Below, one piece after another: positions 30,132 through 41,170 of a DNA stretch of 64,000 bases; the stretch's first letter is position 1; each line of letters begins with the position of its first letter. The position numbers and the translations under genes are program-made. The notes under the pieces were generated by a model. It saw only the letters and a program-made list of their open reading frames with translations. It had not been told where the DNA came from and searched no databases. The stretch is from Klebsiella indica (GTDB lineage: Bacteria; Pseudomonadota; Gammaproteobacteria; Enterobacterales; Enterobacteriaceae), in contig NZ_VCHQ01000024.1 in NCBI RefSeq assembly GCF_005860775.1, positions 248,001 to 312,000 of the forward strand, written 5' to 3'.

Positions 30132-31562
30132 ATGAAAAAAACCACGTTAGCAATGAGTGCTCTGGCTCTGAGTTTAGGTCTGGCGTTGTCCCCTCTCTCT
30201 GCGAGCGCGGCGGAAACGGCTTCTTCGGCTACGAATGCACAGCAGATGCCGAGTCTGGCGCCAATGCTGGAAAAGGTGATGCCGTCGGTTGTGAGCATTA
30301 ACGTTGAGGGGAGCACCACCGTTAATACCCCGCGGATGCCGCGTAACTTCCAGCAGTTCTTCGGCGATAATTCACCGTTCTGCCAGGATGGTTCGCCGTT
30401 CCAGGGTTCTCCATTCTGTCAGGGCGGCGCGTCAGGTAATAACGATGGTAGCCAGCAGCAGAAATTTATGGCTCTCGGCTCTGGGGTAATTATTGATGCC
30501 GCTAAAGGTTATGTCGTCACTAATAACCACGTTGTAGAGAATGCCACCACCATCAAGGTTCAACTGAGCGATGGGCGCAAATTTGATGCGAAAGTGGTGG
30601 GTAAAGACCCGCGCTCCGATATCGCACTGATTCAAATCCAGGATCCAAAAAACCTGAGCGCGATTAAGCTGGCTGACTCCGATGCTCTGCGCGTTGGGGA
30701 TTACACCGTGGCGATTGGTAACCCTTTTGGTCTGGGTGAAACCGTGACGTCAGGGATCGTGTCCGCATTAGGTCGTAGTGGGCTTAATGTTGAAAATTAT
30801 GAAAACTTTATCCAGACCGATGCGGCAATTAACCGCGGTAACTCCGGCGGAGCGTTGGTTAACCTGAACGGTGAATTGATCGGTATCAATACTGCGATTC
30901 TGGCGCCGGATGGCGGCAACATTGGTATTGGTTTCGCGATCCCCAGCAACATGGTGAAAAACCTGACCGATCAGATGATTAAGTATGGTCAGGTTAAACG
31001 TGGCGAACTGGGGATCATGGGAACCGAGCTGAATTCCGAACTGGCGAAAGCGATGAAAGTTGACGCTCAGCGCGGGGCATTCGTGAGCCAGGTTCTGCCG
31101 AATTCTGCGGCTGCTAAAGCGGGCATTAAAGCGGGGGATGTGATCACCTCTCTGAATGGCAAGGCGATCAGCAGTTTTGCCGCGCTGCGTGCTCAGGTGG
31201 GGACGATGCCTGTCGGCAGCAAAGTTGAGCTTGGGCTGTTGCGTGAGGGTAAACCGGTCACCGTGACCGTTGAACTGCAGCAAAGCAACCAGAATCAGGT
31301 TGACTCCAGCACCATCTTCAATGGTATTGAAGGGGCGGAAATGAGCAATAAAGGCCAGAATAAAGGCGTGGTGGTGAGCAGCGTAAAAGCTGGCACCCCG
31401 GCTGCGCAGATTGGTCTGAAGAAAGGCGATATTATTGTTGGCGCTAACCAGCAGCCGGTGAAAAATATTGCCGACCTGCGCAAAATATTCGATTCCAAAC
31501 CGTCGGTTCTGGCTCTGAATATTCAGCGTGGCGACACGTCTATCTATCTGCTGATGCAGTAA
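30132..31562 (+). CDS. degP: DegP (HtrA), periplasmic serine protease-chaperone
   Basis: Degrades or refolds misfolded envelope proteins in the periplasm. The 476-residue precursor has a signal peptide ending SASA (about residue 26), a trypsin-like domain with the catalytic His in TNNHVV, Asp in RSDIALIQ and Ser in RGNSGGAL, and two PDZ domains (about residues 280-370 and 385-470). The LA loop shows the conserved cysteine pair in PFCQDG and PFCQGG. The ATG at 30132 gives the MKKTTLAMSAL signal; an upstream in-frame codon at 30036 precedes the promoter and is discarded. Induced through sigma-E; its regulator protease RseP is encoded at 45146. Confidence 0.98.
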   Translation: MKKTTLAMSALALSLGLALSPLSASAAETASSATNAQQMPSLAPMLEKVMPSVVSINVEGSTTVNTPRMPRNFQQFFGDNSPFCQDGSPFQGSPFCQGGASGNNDGSQQQKFMALGSGVIIDAAKGYVVTNNHVVENATTIKVQLSDGRKFDAKVVGKDPRSDIALIQIQDPKNLSAIKLADSDALRVGDYTVAIGNPFGLGETVTSGIVSALGRSGLNVENYENFIQTDAAINRGNSGGALVNLNGELIGINTAILAPDGGNIGIGFAIPSNMVKNLTDQMIKYGQVKRGELGIMGTELNSELAKAMKVDAQRGAFVSQVLPNSAAAKAGIKAGDVITSLNGKAISSFAALRAQVGTMPVGSKVELGLLREGKPVTVTVELQQSNQNQVDSSTIFNGIEGAEMSNKGQNKGVVVSSVKAGTPAAQIGLKKGDIIVGANQQPVKNIADLRKIFDSKPSVLALNIQRGDTSIYLLMQ

Positions 31563-31578
31563 TCGTTCTCTGTCGCTG

Positions 31579-31615
31579 AAGCCTCTTTTCTTCTTGCGAA
31601 GGGAAGGGGCTTTTT
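31579..31615 (+). terminator. Rho-independent terminator of degP
   Basis: A 13-bp stem (from 31581, with two G-T pairs, plus two further A-T pairs at its base) closes a TTGC loop at 31594-31597 and ends in a five-T run at 31611-31615, just after the degP stop. Confidence 0.88.
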
Positions 31616-31753
31616 GGGCGCTGCCGGTTATTTTCTCCGGCGTTCTGTGATGCTTCCCACAACTCCATACTTATTCTTCCGGCTTTGTGCAAATGCACAA
31701 TGCGACGTGTTGCCAACTCTTCTATTCTGTTAGCCTGCTCACGGGAGGGTTAC

Positions 31754-32911
31754 ATGGCTGGCTGGCATCTTGATACCAAAATGGCGCAGGATATCGTGGC
31801 GCGCACGATGCGCATCATTGATACCAATATTAACGTAATGGATGCTCGCGGGCGCATTATTGGCAGCGGAGACCGCGAACGAATTGGGGAATTGCACGAA
31901 GGGGCGCTGTTGGTATTATCTCAGGGACGCGTTGTGGATATTGATGATGCCGTAGCCCGGCATCTGCACGGCGTGCGTCAGGGGATCAATCTGCCGTTGC
32001 GTCTGGAAGGCGAAATCGTTGGCGTTATCGGCCTGACCGGTGAACCGGAGTCGCTACGTAAATATGGCGAACTGGTTTGTATGACTGCCGAGATGATGCT
32101 GGAGCAATCACGGTTGATGCATCTTTTGGCCCAGGATAGCCGTTTGCGTGAAGAGCTGGTCATGAACCTGATTCAGGCGGAAGAGAATACGCCAGCGCTG
32201 ACTGAATGGGCGCAGCGCCTGGGGATCGATCTGAACCAGCCGCGCGTGGTCGCGACGATTGAGGTGGATAGCGGCCAGTTGGGCGTCGATAGCGCGATGG
32301 CGGAGCTTCAGCAGTTACAAACCGCGCTGACAACCCCGGATCGAAATAATCTGGTGGCCATTGTTTCGCTGACTGAAATGGTGGTGCTGAAACCGGCTCT
32401 GAATGCTTTTGGTCGCTGGGATGCGGAAGATCACCGCAAACGTGTTGAGCAGCTAATTAGCAGAATGAAAGAGAATGGCCAGTTGCGTTTTCGCGTGGCG
32501 CTGGGCAACTTCTTCACCGGCCCGGGCAGCATCGCGCGTTCTTATCGTACCGCCCGGACCACAATGATGGTCGGCAAACAGAGAATACCGGAGAGCCGGA
32601 GCTATTATTACCAGGATTTGATGCTGCCGGTGTTGCTCGATAGCCTGCGTGGCGGCTGGCAGGCCAACGAGCTGGCGCGTCCTCTTGTGCGCCTGAAAGC
32701 GATGGATAATAACGGTCTGTTGCGGCGTACCTTGCTGGCATGGTTTCGGCATAATGTACAGCCGCTGGCAACCTCAAAGGCGCTATTTATTCACCGTAAT
32801 ACCCTGGAATATCGTTTGAATCGCATTGCTGAACTGACGGGGCTGAATCTGGGGAGTTTTGACGATCGTCTGTTGCTGTATATCGCGCTGCAGCTTGATG
32901 AGCAAAGATAG
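31754..32911 (+). CDS. cdaR: CdaR, carbohydrate diacid regulator
   Basis: Transcriptional activator of genes for D-glucarate, D-galactarate and D-glycerate use. It has an N-terminal sugar-diacid recognition domain (about residues 1-135) and a C-terminal PucR-type helix-turn-helix (HRNTLEYRLNRI near residue 350). The ATG at 31754 follows GGGAGGG and gives 385 residues as in E. coli. The 191-bp gap to degP contains the degP terminator and a GTGCAAATGCAC palindrome near 31686, which may be part of its own control. The target operons are elsewhere. Confidence 0.96.
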   Translation: MAGWHLDTKMAQDIVARTMRIIDTNINVMDARGRIIGSGDRERIGELHEGALLVLSQGRVVDIDDAVARHLHGVRQGINLPLRLEGEIVGVIGLTGEPESLRKYGELVCMTAEMMLEQSRLMHLLAQDSRLREELVMNLIQAEENTPALTEWAQRLGIDLNQPRVVATIEVDSGQLGVDSAMAELQQLQTALTTPDRNNLVAIVSLTEMVVLKPALNAFGRWDAEDHRKRVEQLISRMKENGQLRFRVALGNFFTGPGSIARSYRTARTTMMVGKQRIPESRSYYYQDLMLPVLLDSLRGGWQANELARPLVRLKAMDNNGLLRRTLLAWFRHNVQPLATSKALFIHRNTLEYRLNRIAELTGLNLGSFDDRLLLYIALQLDEQR

Positions 32912-32958
32912 TCTGCTGTTCCCGGCAGAGCTGATCCCCGCCGGAAACAGAGCAAAAC

Positions 32959-33348
32959 TTATTTATTGCGCGTCAGTTTTTCCAGATCGGCTTCAATTTC
33001 GCTGATCTTGTTGGTAACGACGCTTTCCAGATGACGCAGATCGTCAAGGATCTTGCGTTTCAGATCGACTTCAGTGCGATCGCGCTGACAGATTTGATCC
33101 AGCTCATCAATGATATAGCGCAGATTGGGGCTAATTTCCTGAACCTCTTTATACCCCTGACCCACGCCGTCAGCAACAATGGTTTTGCGCTGACGCGGAT
33201 ATTTAAACTTAACGCTTTTGGCAAAAAACTCGCCTTTATCCTTGTGAAAATAGATTTTCAGAATGTCGTTGTTGGCTTCCTGTCGCAGGCTATAGCGATC
33301 GATTTCATCAGGATTGGTAATACCAAGACTTTTCAGATTATCGTACAT
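32959..33348 (-). CDS. yaeH: YaeH, UPF0325 family protein
   Basis: Conserved enterobacterial protein of 129 residues with no known function. It is cytoplasmic, highly charged, and its C-terminal half (about residues 75-128) is heptad-like and probably a coiled coil. No catalytic motif is visible. It follows dapD on the same strand, separated by the dapD terminator, so it likely has its own promoter in the 106-bp gap. It is convergent with cdaR. Confidence 0.9.
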   Translation of the reverse strand: MYDNLKSLGITNPDEIDRYSLRQEANNDILKIYFHKDKGEFFAKSVKFKYPRQRKTIVADGVGQGYKEVQEISPNLRYIIDELDQICQRDRTEVDLKRKILDDLRHLESVVTNKISEIEADLEKLTRNK

Positions 33349-33415
33349 AACGGTACCTTTGATGTCATCGTAATCTATGAATAATTAACGAAAAAATCTA
33401 TTTCCGCCAGCGTCA

Positions 33416-33447
33416 AAGAGAAAAAAAGCGGGAGATATCCCGCTTTT
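33416..33447 (-). terminator. Rho-independent terminator of dapD
   Basis: On the minus strand AAAAGCGGG and CCCGCTTTT (33424-33447) enclose a six-base loop, and the T-run continues to about 33421. It follows the dapD stop by about 8 bases. Confidence 0.9.
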
Positions 33448-33454
33448 ACACTGC

Positions 33455-34279
33455 TTAGTCGATGGTTCGCAGGAGTTCGTTGATTCCGACCTTTCCGCGG
33501 GTCTTCGCATCGACCTTTTTCACGATGACGGCGCAGTACAGACTGTACTTACCATCTTTTGACGGCAGGTTGCCCGACACCACCACGGAGCCTGCCGGTA
33601 CGCGGCCATAATGTATTTCGCCGGTTTCACGGTCATAAATACGGGTGCTCTGACCGATGTACACGCCCATAGAAATAACCGAGCCTTCTTCGACGATAAC
33701 GCCTTCAACGACTTCAGAACGCGCGCCGATAAAGCAGTTGTCTTCAATGATGGTCGGGTTAGCCTGCAGAGGCTCCAGTACGCCACCGATGCCGACGCCG
33801 CCGGACAAGTGAACGTTTTTACCGATTTGCGCGCAGGAACCGACGGTTGCCCAGGTATCCACCATGGTGCCTTCGTCAACGAATGCGCCGATGTTCACAT
33901 AGGAGGGCATCAGTACCGTATTGCGAGCGATAAACGCCCCCTGGCGCACGGCCGCTGGCGGAACCACGCGAAAACCTTCCTTCTGGAAACGCGCATCATC
34001 ATAATCCGCAAACTTCATCGGGACTTTATCGAAGTAGCGGCTTTCCGCACCATCGATAACCTGGTTATCGTTAATACGGAAAGAGAGCAGAACCGCTTTC
34101 TTCAGCCATTGATGCGTTACCCACTGGCCGTCGATTTTTTCAGCGACACGCAGCGCGCCGGAATCAAGCAAAGAAATGACCTGGTTAACCGTTTCACGGG
34201 TTACGGTATCCACGTTTGCCGGCGTGATGTCGGCGCGACGCTCGAAAGCGGACTCAATAACGTTCTGTAACTGCTGCAT
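33455..34279 (-). CDS. dapD: DapD, tetrahydrodipicolinate N-succinyltransferase
   Basis: Succinyl-CoA-dependent step of the lysine/diaminopimelate pathway; diaminopimelate also goes into peptidoglycan. Length 274. After an N-terminal helical domain, residues about 105-230 form a left-handed beta-helix of hexapeptide repeats (for example [42 protein letters not shown]). It is separated from glnD by 30 bp and follows it on the same strand. Confidence 0.98.
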   Translation of the reverse strand: MQQLQNVIESAFERRADITPANVDTVTRETVNQVISLLDSGALRVAEKIDGQWVTHQWLKKAVLLSFRINDNQVIDGAESRYFDKVPMKFADYDDARFQKEGFRVVPPAAVRQGAFIARNTVLMPSYVNIGAFVDEGTMVDTWATVGSCAQIGKNVHLSGGVGIGGVLEPLQANPTIIEDNCFIGARSEVVEGVIVEEGSVISMGVYIGQSTRIYDRETGEIHYGRVPAGSVVVSGNLPSKDGKYSLYCAVIVKKVDAKTRGKVGINELLRTID

Positions 34280-34309
34280 TGTTAAACTCTTTCCATATGA
34301 ATAAACACA

Positions 34310-36973
34310 CTACCCTTTATCGTTTGGATTGAGGGCCTCTGTCAACCGTTGTTGCACTTCTTGTTGCAGCTCATTATTAAGGGCACGCCGGTCTGCGGTG
34401 GCGATTATAAATAAATCTTCTACTCGCTCACCGATTGTCGTAATTCGCGCGCCGTGGAGTGAGATCCCGAGGTCGGCAAACACCTGGCCGACGCAGGCTA
34501 GCAGACCCGGCTGATCGAGGGCGATAAGCTCAAGAAAGGATTTCCGCTCAGTATGCGTCGGCAGGAAATTAACCTCGGTCGGGACCGAAAAGTGTTTGAG
34601 TTTCGATGCCTGGCGACGAGGAGCCGGCGGTTGCCAGCTGCGCTGGGTGATGGTCTGTTCCAGGCCCACGCGAATCATCTCGTGCCGGTCGGTGGAAAGC
34701 GGGCTGCCATCCGGCTCAAGAACGATGAAGGTATCCATCGCCATACCGTCGCGGGTCGTAAAGATTTGCGCATCGTGGACGCTAAGGTTACGGCGATCCA
34801 GCTCGCCGCAGACCGCCGCGAACAGGTATGGGCGATCCGGGCTCCAGATAAAAATCTCGGTGCCGCCGCGCGTAGCGTGGGAACTCAGCAGGATCATCGG
34901 TTTGCTGAGATCGTGTTGCAGCAGGTTGCGCGCATGCCAGGCGAGCTGGTTTGGCGTGTGACGCACAAAATAGTTGGCGCGACAACGGTTCCAGATCTGG
35001 TGCAGCGCCTGTTCATTAATATTTTCCATTCGCAATAGCGCCAGCGCCTGTAGCTGGTGGTGGCGAACCCGCTCGCGCATATCCGGGATGTTTTGCATGC
35101 CGCGACGAAGCTGTTTTTCGGTGGCGAAATAGAGCTCGCGCAGTAGACTTTGTTTCCAGCTGTTCCACAAATTTTCGTTGGTGGCGCAGATATCGGCAAC
35201 GGTCAGACAGATCAGATAGTGAAGTCGGTTTTCCGTCTGTACCTCTTCGGCAAACTGCTTGATCACTTCCGGGTCCTGAATATCCCGGCGCTGGGCGGTT
35301 ACCGACATCAACAGATGATGGCGTACCAGCCAGGCGACCAGCTGGGTTTCGCGGGAATTAAGGCCATGCAGTTCGGCAAATTTGAGCACGTCCTGGGCGC
35401 CGAGAATCGAATGATCGCCGCCGCGCCCTTTGGCGATGTCGTGGAAGAGGGCAGCGATAAGAATCAGTTCTGGATGCGACAGGCGTGGCCAGAGTTCCAC
35501 GCAGAGTGGATGAATGCCGCGGTTCTCCTCTTTGGCGAAACTTTCGAGCTTGAGCAGCACGCGAATGGTGTGTTCATCCACGGTATAGGCGTGAAACAGG
35601 TCGAACTGCATCTGGCCGACAATATGCGACCACTGCGGCATATAGGCCCACAACACGCTATGGCGGTGCATTGGCAGCAGTCCCCGGCTCACCGCGCCCT
35701 GATGGCGCAGCATACTGAGAAAAATGGTGCGCGCTTCCGGAATGTAGCACAGCGGCTGCGTCAGATGACGCCGGGCGTGGCGCAGGTGGCGAAGGGTGGT
35801 GGAGTAGATGCCAGTAATACTGCTGTTGCGTACCATCGTGAAGAACATGCGCAGGATAGCCTGCGGTTCGCGGATAAACAGCGTGTCATCACGTAAATCG
35901 ATAAGCGTCCCACGTAGTTGAAAATCATCATCAATTGGCCGCGGCTTTTCATCCTCAGTGAGCGCGAGAATCGCCTCTTCGAACAGCTGGATCAGCATAT
36001 GGTTCAGCTCACTCACCCGTCGCGTGACGCGGAAGAAATCCTTCATCATGTGCTCGATAGGCTGATTGCATTCGCCTTCATAGCGCAGTCGGCGGGCGAC
36101 GCTGAACTGCCTGTCAAATAGCAGTCGGTTGTCATAGCGATTTAGCTCAAGATGAAGGGCGAAGCGAATGCGCCAGAGCTGGTGCAGACACTCGTTAAGC
36201 TCGTTCCGTTCGGCTTCTGTGAGGAAGCCGAAGCCGACCATTTCATCCAGCGAAGTGGCGCCGAAATGACGACGGGCAATCCACTGCAGTGTGTGGATAT
36301 CGCGCAGGCCTCCGGGGCTGCTTTTGACGTCCGGCTCAAGATTATAGCTGGTACCGTGATAGCGCTGATGACGTGCATTCTGCTCTTCGACTTTTGCCGC
36401 AAAAAACGTTTCCGATGGCCAGAAATCATCGCTGAATATATGCTTTTGCAGCTCAAGGAAGAGCGCGACGTCGCCGATAAGCAGGCGGGACTCAATCAGG
36501 TTGGTGGCGACGCTGAGGTCTGACAGCCCTTCCTGCAGGCACTCTTCGAGCGTGCGCACGCTGTGGCCGACTTCCAGCTTGATATCCCACAATAAGGTTA
36601 ACAATTCGCCGACTTTTTGCGCCTGCCCATCGGGCAGCTTGTGACGGCTCAGAATCAGCAGGTCGATATCGGAGAGCGGGTGAAGCTCGCCGCGACCGTA
36701 GCCGCCGACCGCCACCAGAGCGATATGGTTAACCGAACCGAAACCGTACTCAATCCACAGTCGCTGGAGCAACTGATCGATAAATTCGGTACGCGCTTCG
36801 ATCAACTTTTCTGCGGCGATACCGTTATCAAAAGCCTCTCCCAGCCAGTGCTGGAAAGTGTCGAGATGCGCTTTAATGTCGGCACAGTTAAAGTCGCTCT
36901 GCGGCCAGTCTCCCGGATTATCCGGTTGAGCGGACAGGTCGGGGGGGACAGCGTCAGGTAAAGAGTTGCTCAT
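34310..36973 (-). CDS. glnD: GlnD, uridylyltransferase / uridylyl-removing enzyme
   Basis: Primary sensor of glutamine: modifies PII proteins GlnB and GlnK with UMP under nitrogen limitation and removes it when glutamine is high. The 887-residue protein has the nucleotidyltransferase motif [15 protein letters not shown] near residue 90, an HD phosphohydrolase domain with [14 protein letters not shown] near 515, and two C-terminal ACT domains (about 705-780 and 815-887). The ATG at 36973 is followed upstream by a complex set of hairpins separating it from map. Confidence 0.97.
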   Translation of the reverse strand: MSNSLPDAVPPDLSAQPDNPGDWPQSDFNCADIKAHLDTFQHWLGEAFDNGIAAEKLIEARTEFIDQLLQRLWIEYGFGSVNHIALVAVGGYGRGELHPLSDIDLLILSRHKLPDGQAQKVGELLTLLWDIKLEVGHSVRTLEECLQEGLSDLSVATNLIESRLLIGDVALFLELQKHIFSDDFWPSETFFAAKVEEQNARHQRYHGTSYNLEPDVKSSPGGLRDIHTLQWIARRHFGATSLDEMVGFGFLTEAERNELNECLHQLWRIRFALHLELNRYDNRLLFDRQFSVARRLRYEGECNQPIEHMMKDFFRVTRRVSELNHMLIQLFEEAILALTEDEKPRPIDDDFQLRGTLIDLRDDTLFIREPQAILRMFFTMVRNSSITGIYSTTLRHLRHARRHLTQPLCYIPEARTIFLSMLRHQGAVSRGLLPMHRHSVLWAYMPQWSHIVGQMQFDLFHAYTVDEHTIRVLLKLESFAKEENRGIHPLCVELWPRLSHPELILIAALFHDIAKGRGGDHSILGAQDVLKFAELHGLNSRETQLVAWLVRHHLLMSVTAQRRDIQDPEVIKQFAEEVQTENRLHYLICLTVADICATNENLWNSWKQSLLRELYFATEKQLRRGMQNIPDMRERVRHHQLQALALLRMENINEQALHQIWNRCRANYFVRHTPNQLAWHARNLLQHDLSKPMILLSSHATRGGTEIFIWSPDRPYLFAAVCGELDRRNLSVHDAQIFTTRDGMAMDTFIVLEPDGSPLSTDRHEMIRVGLEQTITQRSWQPPAPRRQASKLKHFSVPTEVNFLPTHTERKSFLELIALDQPGLLACVGQVFADLGISLHGARITTIGERVEDLFIIATADRRALNNELQQEVQQRLTEALNPNDKG

Positions 36974-37003
36974 TGCGTCACCATAAAAAAACTATCGCCC
37001 ATA

Positions 37004-37026
37004 AAAAATCGCCGGGAGCGATTTTT
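37004..37026. terminator. symmetrical hairpin between map and glnD
   Basis: AAAAATCGC (37004-37012) and GCGATTTTT (37018-37026) form a perfect 9-bp stem with A and T ends, a bidirectional terminator shape. Being ahead of glnD and after map on the minus strand, it most likely stops map read-through. Confidence 0.7.
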
Positions 37027-37030
37027 AACG

Positions 37031-37120
37031 TCGCTTGCGGCGGCCCAAGGGGGGACGGGCAGGGCGCCCGTCATCAACAATCGCTTGTGGCTGCCCGAAG
37101 GTATCGGGCGTGCCCGTCAT
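37031..37120. repeat. imperfect tandem duplication in the map-glnD gap
   Basis: Two copies start with TCGCTTG(C/T)GGC at 37031 and 37081 and end with GCCCGTCAT at 37066-37074 and 37112-37120, so the period is 50 bases. Each copy can fold: GACGGGC/GCCCGTC in the first, GCCCGA/TCGGGC in the second. With the terminator next to them they form a row of stem-loops. Confidence 0.65.
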
Positions 37121-37141
37121 AAAAAAACCGGCTGGCGCCGG
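37121..37141 (-). terminator. Rho-independent terminator of map
   Basis: On the minus strand GCCGGCGCCAGCCGG (stem CCGGC/GCCGG at 37128-37141) is followed by seven T, a few bases after the map stop. Confidence 0.88.
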
Positions 37142-37148
37142 CTTCTCA

Positions 37149-37943
37149 TCATTCGTTGTGCGAGATTATCGCCGGGATGGTGTCATCCTTACGTAACGTC
37201 AGGATTTCGCAGCCGTTATCTGTTACCACAATAGTATGCTCGTATTGCGCAGACAAGCTCCGGTCTTTGGTTTTTACCGTCCAGCCGTCTTTCATGCTGC
37301 GGATCTCTTTTTTACCCGCGTTGACCATCGGTTCAATAGTGAAGGTCATACCCGGTTTGAGCACCACGTTGGTTTCCGGGGAGTCGTAATGCAATACCTG
37401 CGGCTCTTCGTGGAAGCCGCGGCCGATACCGTGACCGCAATATTCGCGTACGACGGAGAATCCTTCGGCTTCAACGAATTTCTGGATTGCCGCGCCGATG
37501 GCTCGCAGGTTGATGCCAGGCTTGACCATTTTTAGCGCCAGGTAGAGGCTTTCCTGGGTGATACGGCACAGACGCTCACCAAGAATGGTTGGTTTGCCGA
37601 CGATAAACATTTTTGAGGTATCGCCGTGGAAATCATCTTTAATCACGGTGACGTCGATGTTGACGATATCGCCATCTTTCAGCCGCTTTTCGTCGTCAGG
37701 GATCCCGTGGCATACCACTTCATTGATAGAGATACAGACGGATTTGGGAAAACCGTGATAGCCGAGGCAGGCAGAGACGGCTTTTTGTTCGTTAACGATG
37801 TAATCGTTGCAGATACGATCTAACTCGCCGGTGCTGACGCCCGGTTTCACATAGGGTTCGATCATTTCCAGCACTTCAGCGGCCAGACGGCCAGCAACGC
37901 GCATTTTTTCGATGTCTTCAGGTGTCTTGATAGAAATAGCCAT
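37149..37943 (-). CDS. map: Map, methionine aminopeptidase type I
   Basis: Removes the initiator methionine from nascent proteins. Length 264. The pita-bread fold residues are visible: His in VCHGIP (His79), the metal ligands Asp in NIDVTV and DFHGDTS, His in GHGIGRGFHEEP, Glu in FTIEPMV and Glu in YEHTIV. The ATG at 37943 is chosen over a frame that starts 18 codons earlier, because it yields the normal MAISIKTPED end. It diverges from rpsB, with 324 bp between the starts. Confidence 0.98.
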   Translation of the reverse strand: MAISIKTPEDIEKMRVAGRLAAEVLEMIEPYVKPGVSTGELDRICNDYIVNEQKAVSACLGYHGFPKSVCISINEVVCHGIPDDEKRLKDGDIVNIDVTVIKDDFHGDTSKMFIVGKPTILGERLCRITQESLYLALKMVKPGINLRAIGAAIQKFVEAEGFSVVREYCGHGIGRGFHEEPQVLHYDSPETNVVLKPGMTFTIEPMVNAGKKEIRSMKDGWTVKTKDRSLSAQYEHTIVVTDNGCEILTLRKDDTIPAIISHNE

Positions 37944-38064
37944 GGATAGTGTCCAGCTGCGTCGTTTTTGCGACAATAATAAATGATGTGCGATCAATGT
38001 TAACAGTCCGGGTGTCCTGCTGCCAAATTGAGAATCATTAACGGCAAGGCCGCGTCAACAACTG

Positions 38065-38094
38065 TTGGTTTCCGGTCCTGTTTTGTGGTATAAA
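38065..38094 (+). promoter_or_regulatory. rpsB promoter with G+C-rich discriminator
   Basis: TTGGTT (38065-38070) and TATAAA (38089-38094) are 18 bases apart, followed by GCGCGCC. A G+C-rich discriminator is typical of ribosomal promoters repressed by ppGpp and DksA, and dksA is in this window. Confidence 0.65.
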
Positions 38095-38102
38095 GCGCGC
38101 CG

Positions 38103-38993
<891 letters not shown>

Positions 38994-39028
38994 TAAGGCA
39001 TACCCTTATTTAGTACCGTGTATAAATA

Positions 39029-39052
39029 GGGGCCTCTTCGCGGCCCCTTTTT
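39029..39052 (+). terminator. attenuator between rpsB and tsf
   Basis: GGGGCC (39029-39034) and GGCCCC (39042-39047) with a 7-base loop and five T. It lies between co-transcribed genes, so it is probably a partial terminator that sets the S2 to EF-Ts ratio. Confidence 0.85.
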
Positions 39053-39112
39053 CACTTTCAAGTTTGTCTGGTTCCCTGAACCGGGCAGATTACATCTCCC
39101 GAGGATTAAAGA

Positions 39113-39964
39113 ATGGCTGAAATTACCGCATCCCTGGTAAAAGAGCTGCGCGAGCGTACCGGCGCAGGCATGATGGATTGCAAAAAAGCGCTGACTGAAG
39201 CGAATGGCGACATCGAACTGGCAATCGAAAACATGCGTAAGTCTGGTGCGATTAAAGCAGCGAAAAAAGCAGGTAACGTTGCTGCTGATGGCGTGATCAT
39301 TACTAAAATCGACGGCACCTATGGCATTATTCTGGAAGTTAACTGCCAGACTGACTTCGTTGCTAAAGATGGTGGTTTCCAGGCGTTTGCTAACAAGGTT
39401 CTGGATGCAGCAGTTGCTGGCAAAATCACTGATGTTGAAGTGCTGAAAGCACAGTTCGAAGAAGAACGTGTTGCGCTGGTGGCGAAAATTGGTGAGAACA
39501 TCAACATCCGTCGCGTTTCTTCTCTGGAAGGCGAGGTTCTGGGGTCCTACCAGCACGGCGCGCGTATCGGCGTTCTGGTTGCGGCTACAGGCGCGAGTGA
39601 AGAGCTGGTTAAACAGCTGGCGATGCACATTGCGGCAAGCAAGCCTGAATTCGTTAAACCGGAAGATGTGTCTGCTGACGTGGTAGAAAAAGAGTACCAG
39701 GTTCAGCTGGACATCGCCATGCAGTCTGGCAAGCCGAAAGAAATCGCAGAGAAAATGGTTGAAGGCCGCATGAAGAAATTCACCGGCGAAGTTTCTCTGA
39801 CCGGCCAGCCGTTCGTTATGGAACCGAGCAAATCCGTTGGTCAACTGCTGAAAGAGCACAACGCTGACGTCACTGGCTTCATCCGCTTTGAAGTGGGTGA
39901 AGGTATCGAGAAAGTTGAGAGTGATTTTGCAGCAGAAGTTGCTGCGATGTCCAAGCAGTCTTAA
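39113..39964 (+). CDS. tsf: Tsf, elongation factor Ts
   Basis: Guanine-nucleotide exchange factor for EF-Tu. 283 residues. The N-terminal UBA-like domain [26 protein letters not shown] is followed by the EF-Tu-binding core with TDFVAKD (the TDF motif near residue 80) and a coiled-coil subdomain near 190-225. A GAGGATTAAAGA ribosome site precedes the ATG. Codon use is highly biased, like rpsB. Confidence 0.99.
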   Translation: MAEITASLVKELRERTGAGMMDCKKALTEANGDIELAIENMRKSGAIKAAKKAGNVAADGVIITKIDGTYGIILEVNCQTDFVAKDGGFQAFANKVLDAAVAGKITDVEVLKAQFEEERVALVAKIGENINIRRVSSLEGEVLGSYQHGARIGVLVAATGASEELVKQLAMHIAASKPEFVKPEDVSADVVEKEYQVQLDIAMQSGKPKEIAEKMVEGRMKKFTGEVSLTGQPFVMEPSKSVGQLLKEHNADVTGFIRFEVGEGIEKVESDFAAEVAAMSKQS

Positions 39965-39975
39965 TTTTCTAAAGG

Positions 39976-40000
39976 AGCCGCCTGAGGGCGGCTTCTTTTT
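39976..40000 (+). terminator. Rho-independent terminator of tsf
   Basis: AGCCGCC-TGAG-GGCGGCT (39976-39993) followed by TCTTTTT, 11 bases after the tsf stop. Confidence 0.92.
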
Positions 40001-40110
40001 GTGCTTAATGTGTAAAATCAGCCAGTCGCTCTAGTGGGCATGCTGAAAGTCGACATACAATGTCGCCGGAATTAACTCATCTCAATCGTTGACAGTCTCA
40101 GGAAAGAAAC

Positions 40111-40836
40111 ATGGCTACCAATGCAAAACCCGTCTATAAACGTATTCTGCTTAAATTGAGTGGCGAAGCTCTGCAGGGTTCGGAAGGCTTCGGTATTGAT
40201 GCAAGCATACTGGATCGTATGGCTCAGGAAATCAAAGAACTGGTGGAACTGGGTATTCAGGTTGGTGTGGTGATTGGTGGCGGTAACTTATTCCGTGGTG
40301 CTGGCCTGGCGAAAGCGGGTATGAACCGCGTTGTGGGCGACCACATGGGCATGCTGGCCACCGTAATGAACGGTCTGGCGATGCGCGATGCGCTCCACCG
40401 CGCCTATGTGAACGCCCGTCTGATGTCCGCCATTCCGCTGAATGGCGTGTGTGACAACTACAGTTGGGCAGAAGCCATCAGTCTGCTGCGCAATAACCGG
40501 GTGGTTATTCTGTCTGCGGGTACCGGTAATCCCTTCTTCACCACTGACTCTGCGGCCTGCCTGCGTGGTATCGAGATTGAGGCCGATGTTGTGCTGAAAG
40601 CAACAAAAGTCGATGGTGTGTTTACCGCAGATCCGGCTAAAGATCCCTCTGCCACCATGTACGATCAGTTGACGTACAGCGAAGTGCTGGATAAAGAGCT
40701 GAAGGTGATGGATCTGGCCGCATTCACCCTGGCGCGTGACCACAAATTGCCTATTCGCGTTTTCAATATGAATAAGCCTGGCGCACTGCGTCGTGTGGTG
40801 ATGGGTGAAAAAGAAGGAACATTAATCACGGAATAA
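40111..40836 (+). CDS. pyrH: PyrH, UMP kinase
   Basis: Phosphorylates UMP to UDP, essential for RNA, DNA and UDP-sugar supply. Hexameric amino-acid-kinase-fold enzyme of 241 residues; segments [25 protein letters not shown] and [13 protein letters not shown] carry the nucleotide sites. The leader holds an inverted TCGACATACAATGTCG near 40050. A degenerate ERIC element starts directly at its stop codon, so the stable 3' end of its mRNA is formed by or next to that repeat. Confidence 0.98.
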   Translation: MATNAKPVYKRILLKLSGEALQGSEGFGIDASILDRMAQEIKELVELGIQVGVVIGGGNLFRGAGLAKAGMNRVVGDHMGMLATVMNGLAMRDALHRAYVNARLMSAIPLNGVCDNYSWAEAISLLRNNRVVILSAGTGNPFFTTDSAACLRGIEIEADVVLKATKVDGVFTADPAKDPSATMYDQLTYSEVLDKELKVMDLAAFTLARDHKLPIRVFNMNKPGALRRVVMGEKEGTLITE

Positions 40837-41040
40837 TTCCCGTGATACACTTCATCCTTCAAGCTGTCTCTGCGTTGGCTGTCTTCGCTCACCCCTGTCG
40901 CTTACGGAAGTCAAATGCCTGGGGGTAAATGAGGGGCGTCTTTGTTCCTCACCGGGGGCAATCTCTGGCTGTTCAAATTCGTTCCTGGCGAATTTGTTAC
41001 TCAGTCGCCGTCTTGATACAACTTGAATGATTTTGTGTAG
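40837..41040. repeat. degenerate ERIC element after pyrH
   Basis: The segment begins at the pyrH stop with a weakened copy of the ERIC left end. The part 40870-40905 (TGCGTTGGCTG, then GCTCACCCCTGTCGCTTAC) matches the ERIC core, a CCTGGGGGTAAAT stretch follows at 40918-40930, and the right end ACAACTTGAATGATTTT lies at 41019-41034. Between core and right end it has an insert with a hairpin at 40974-40996 (CAAATTCG...CGAATTTG). It is about 200 bp long and its outer ends have decayed. Confidence 0.75.
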
Positions 41041-41170
41041 AAATAAGAGTAATATTCTGCGTCAGAATCGCGGGGCTTACCCGCACTATTTTAACAGGGC
41101 TATACTTAGCACACTGCCGTTGTGTGCGACCGTCTGGTCTGACTGAGACAAGTTTTCAAGGATTCGTAAC

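Noticed and set aside
35150-35896. 248-codon plus-strand frame inside glnD
   Set aside because: Antisense shadow; GlnD domains are continuous on the other strand.
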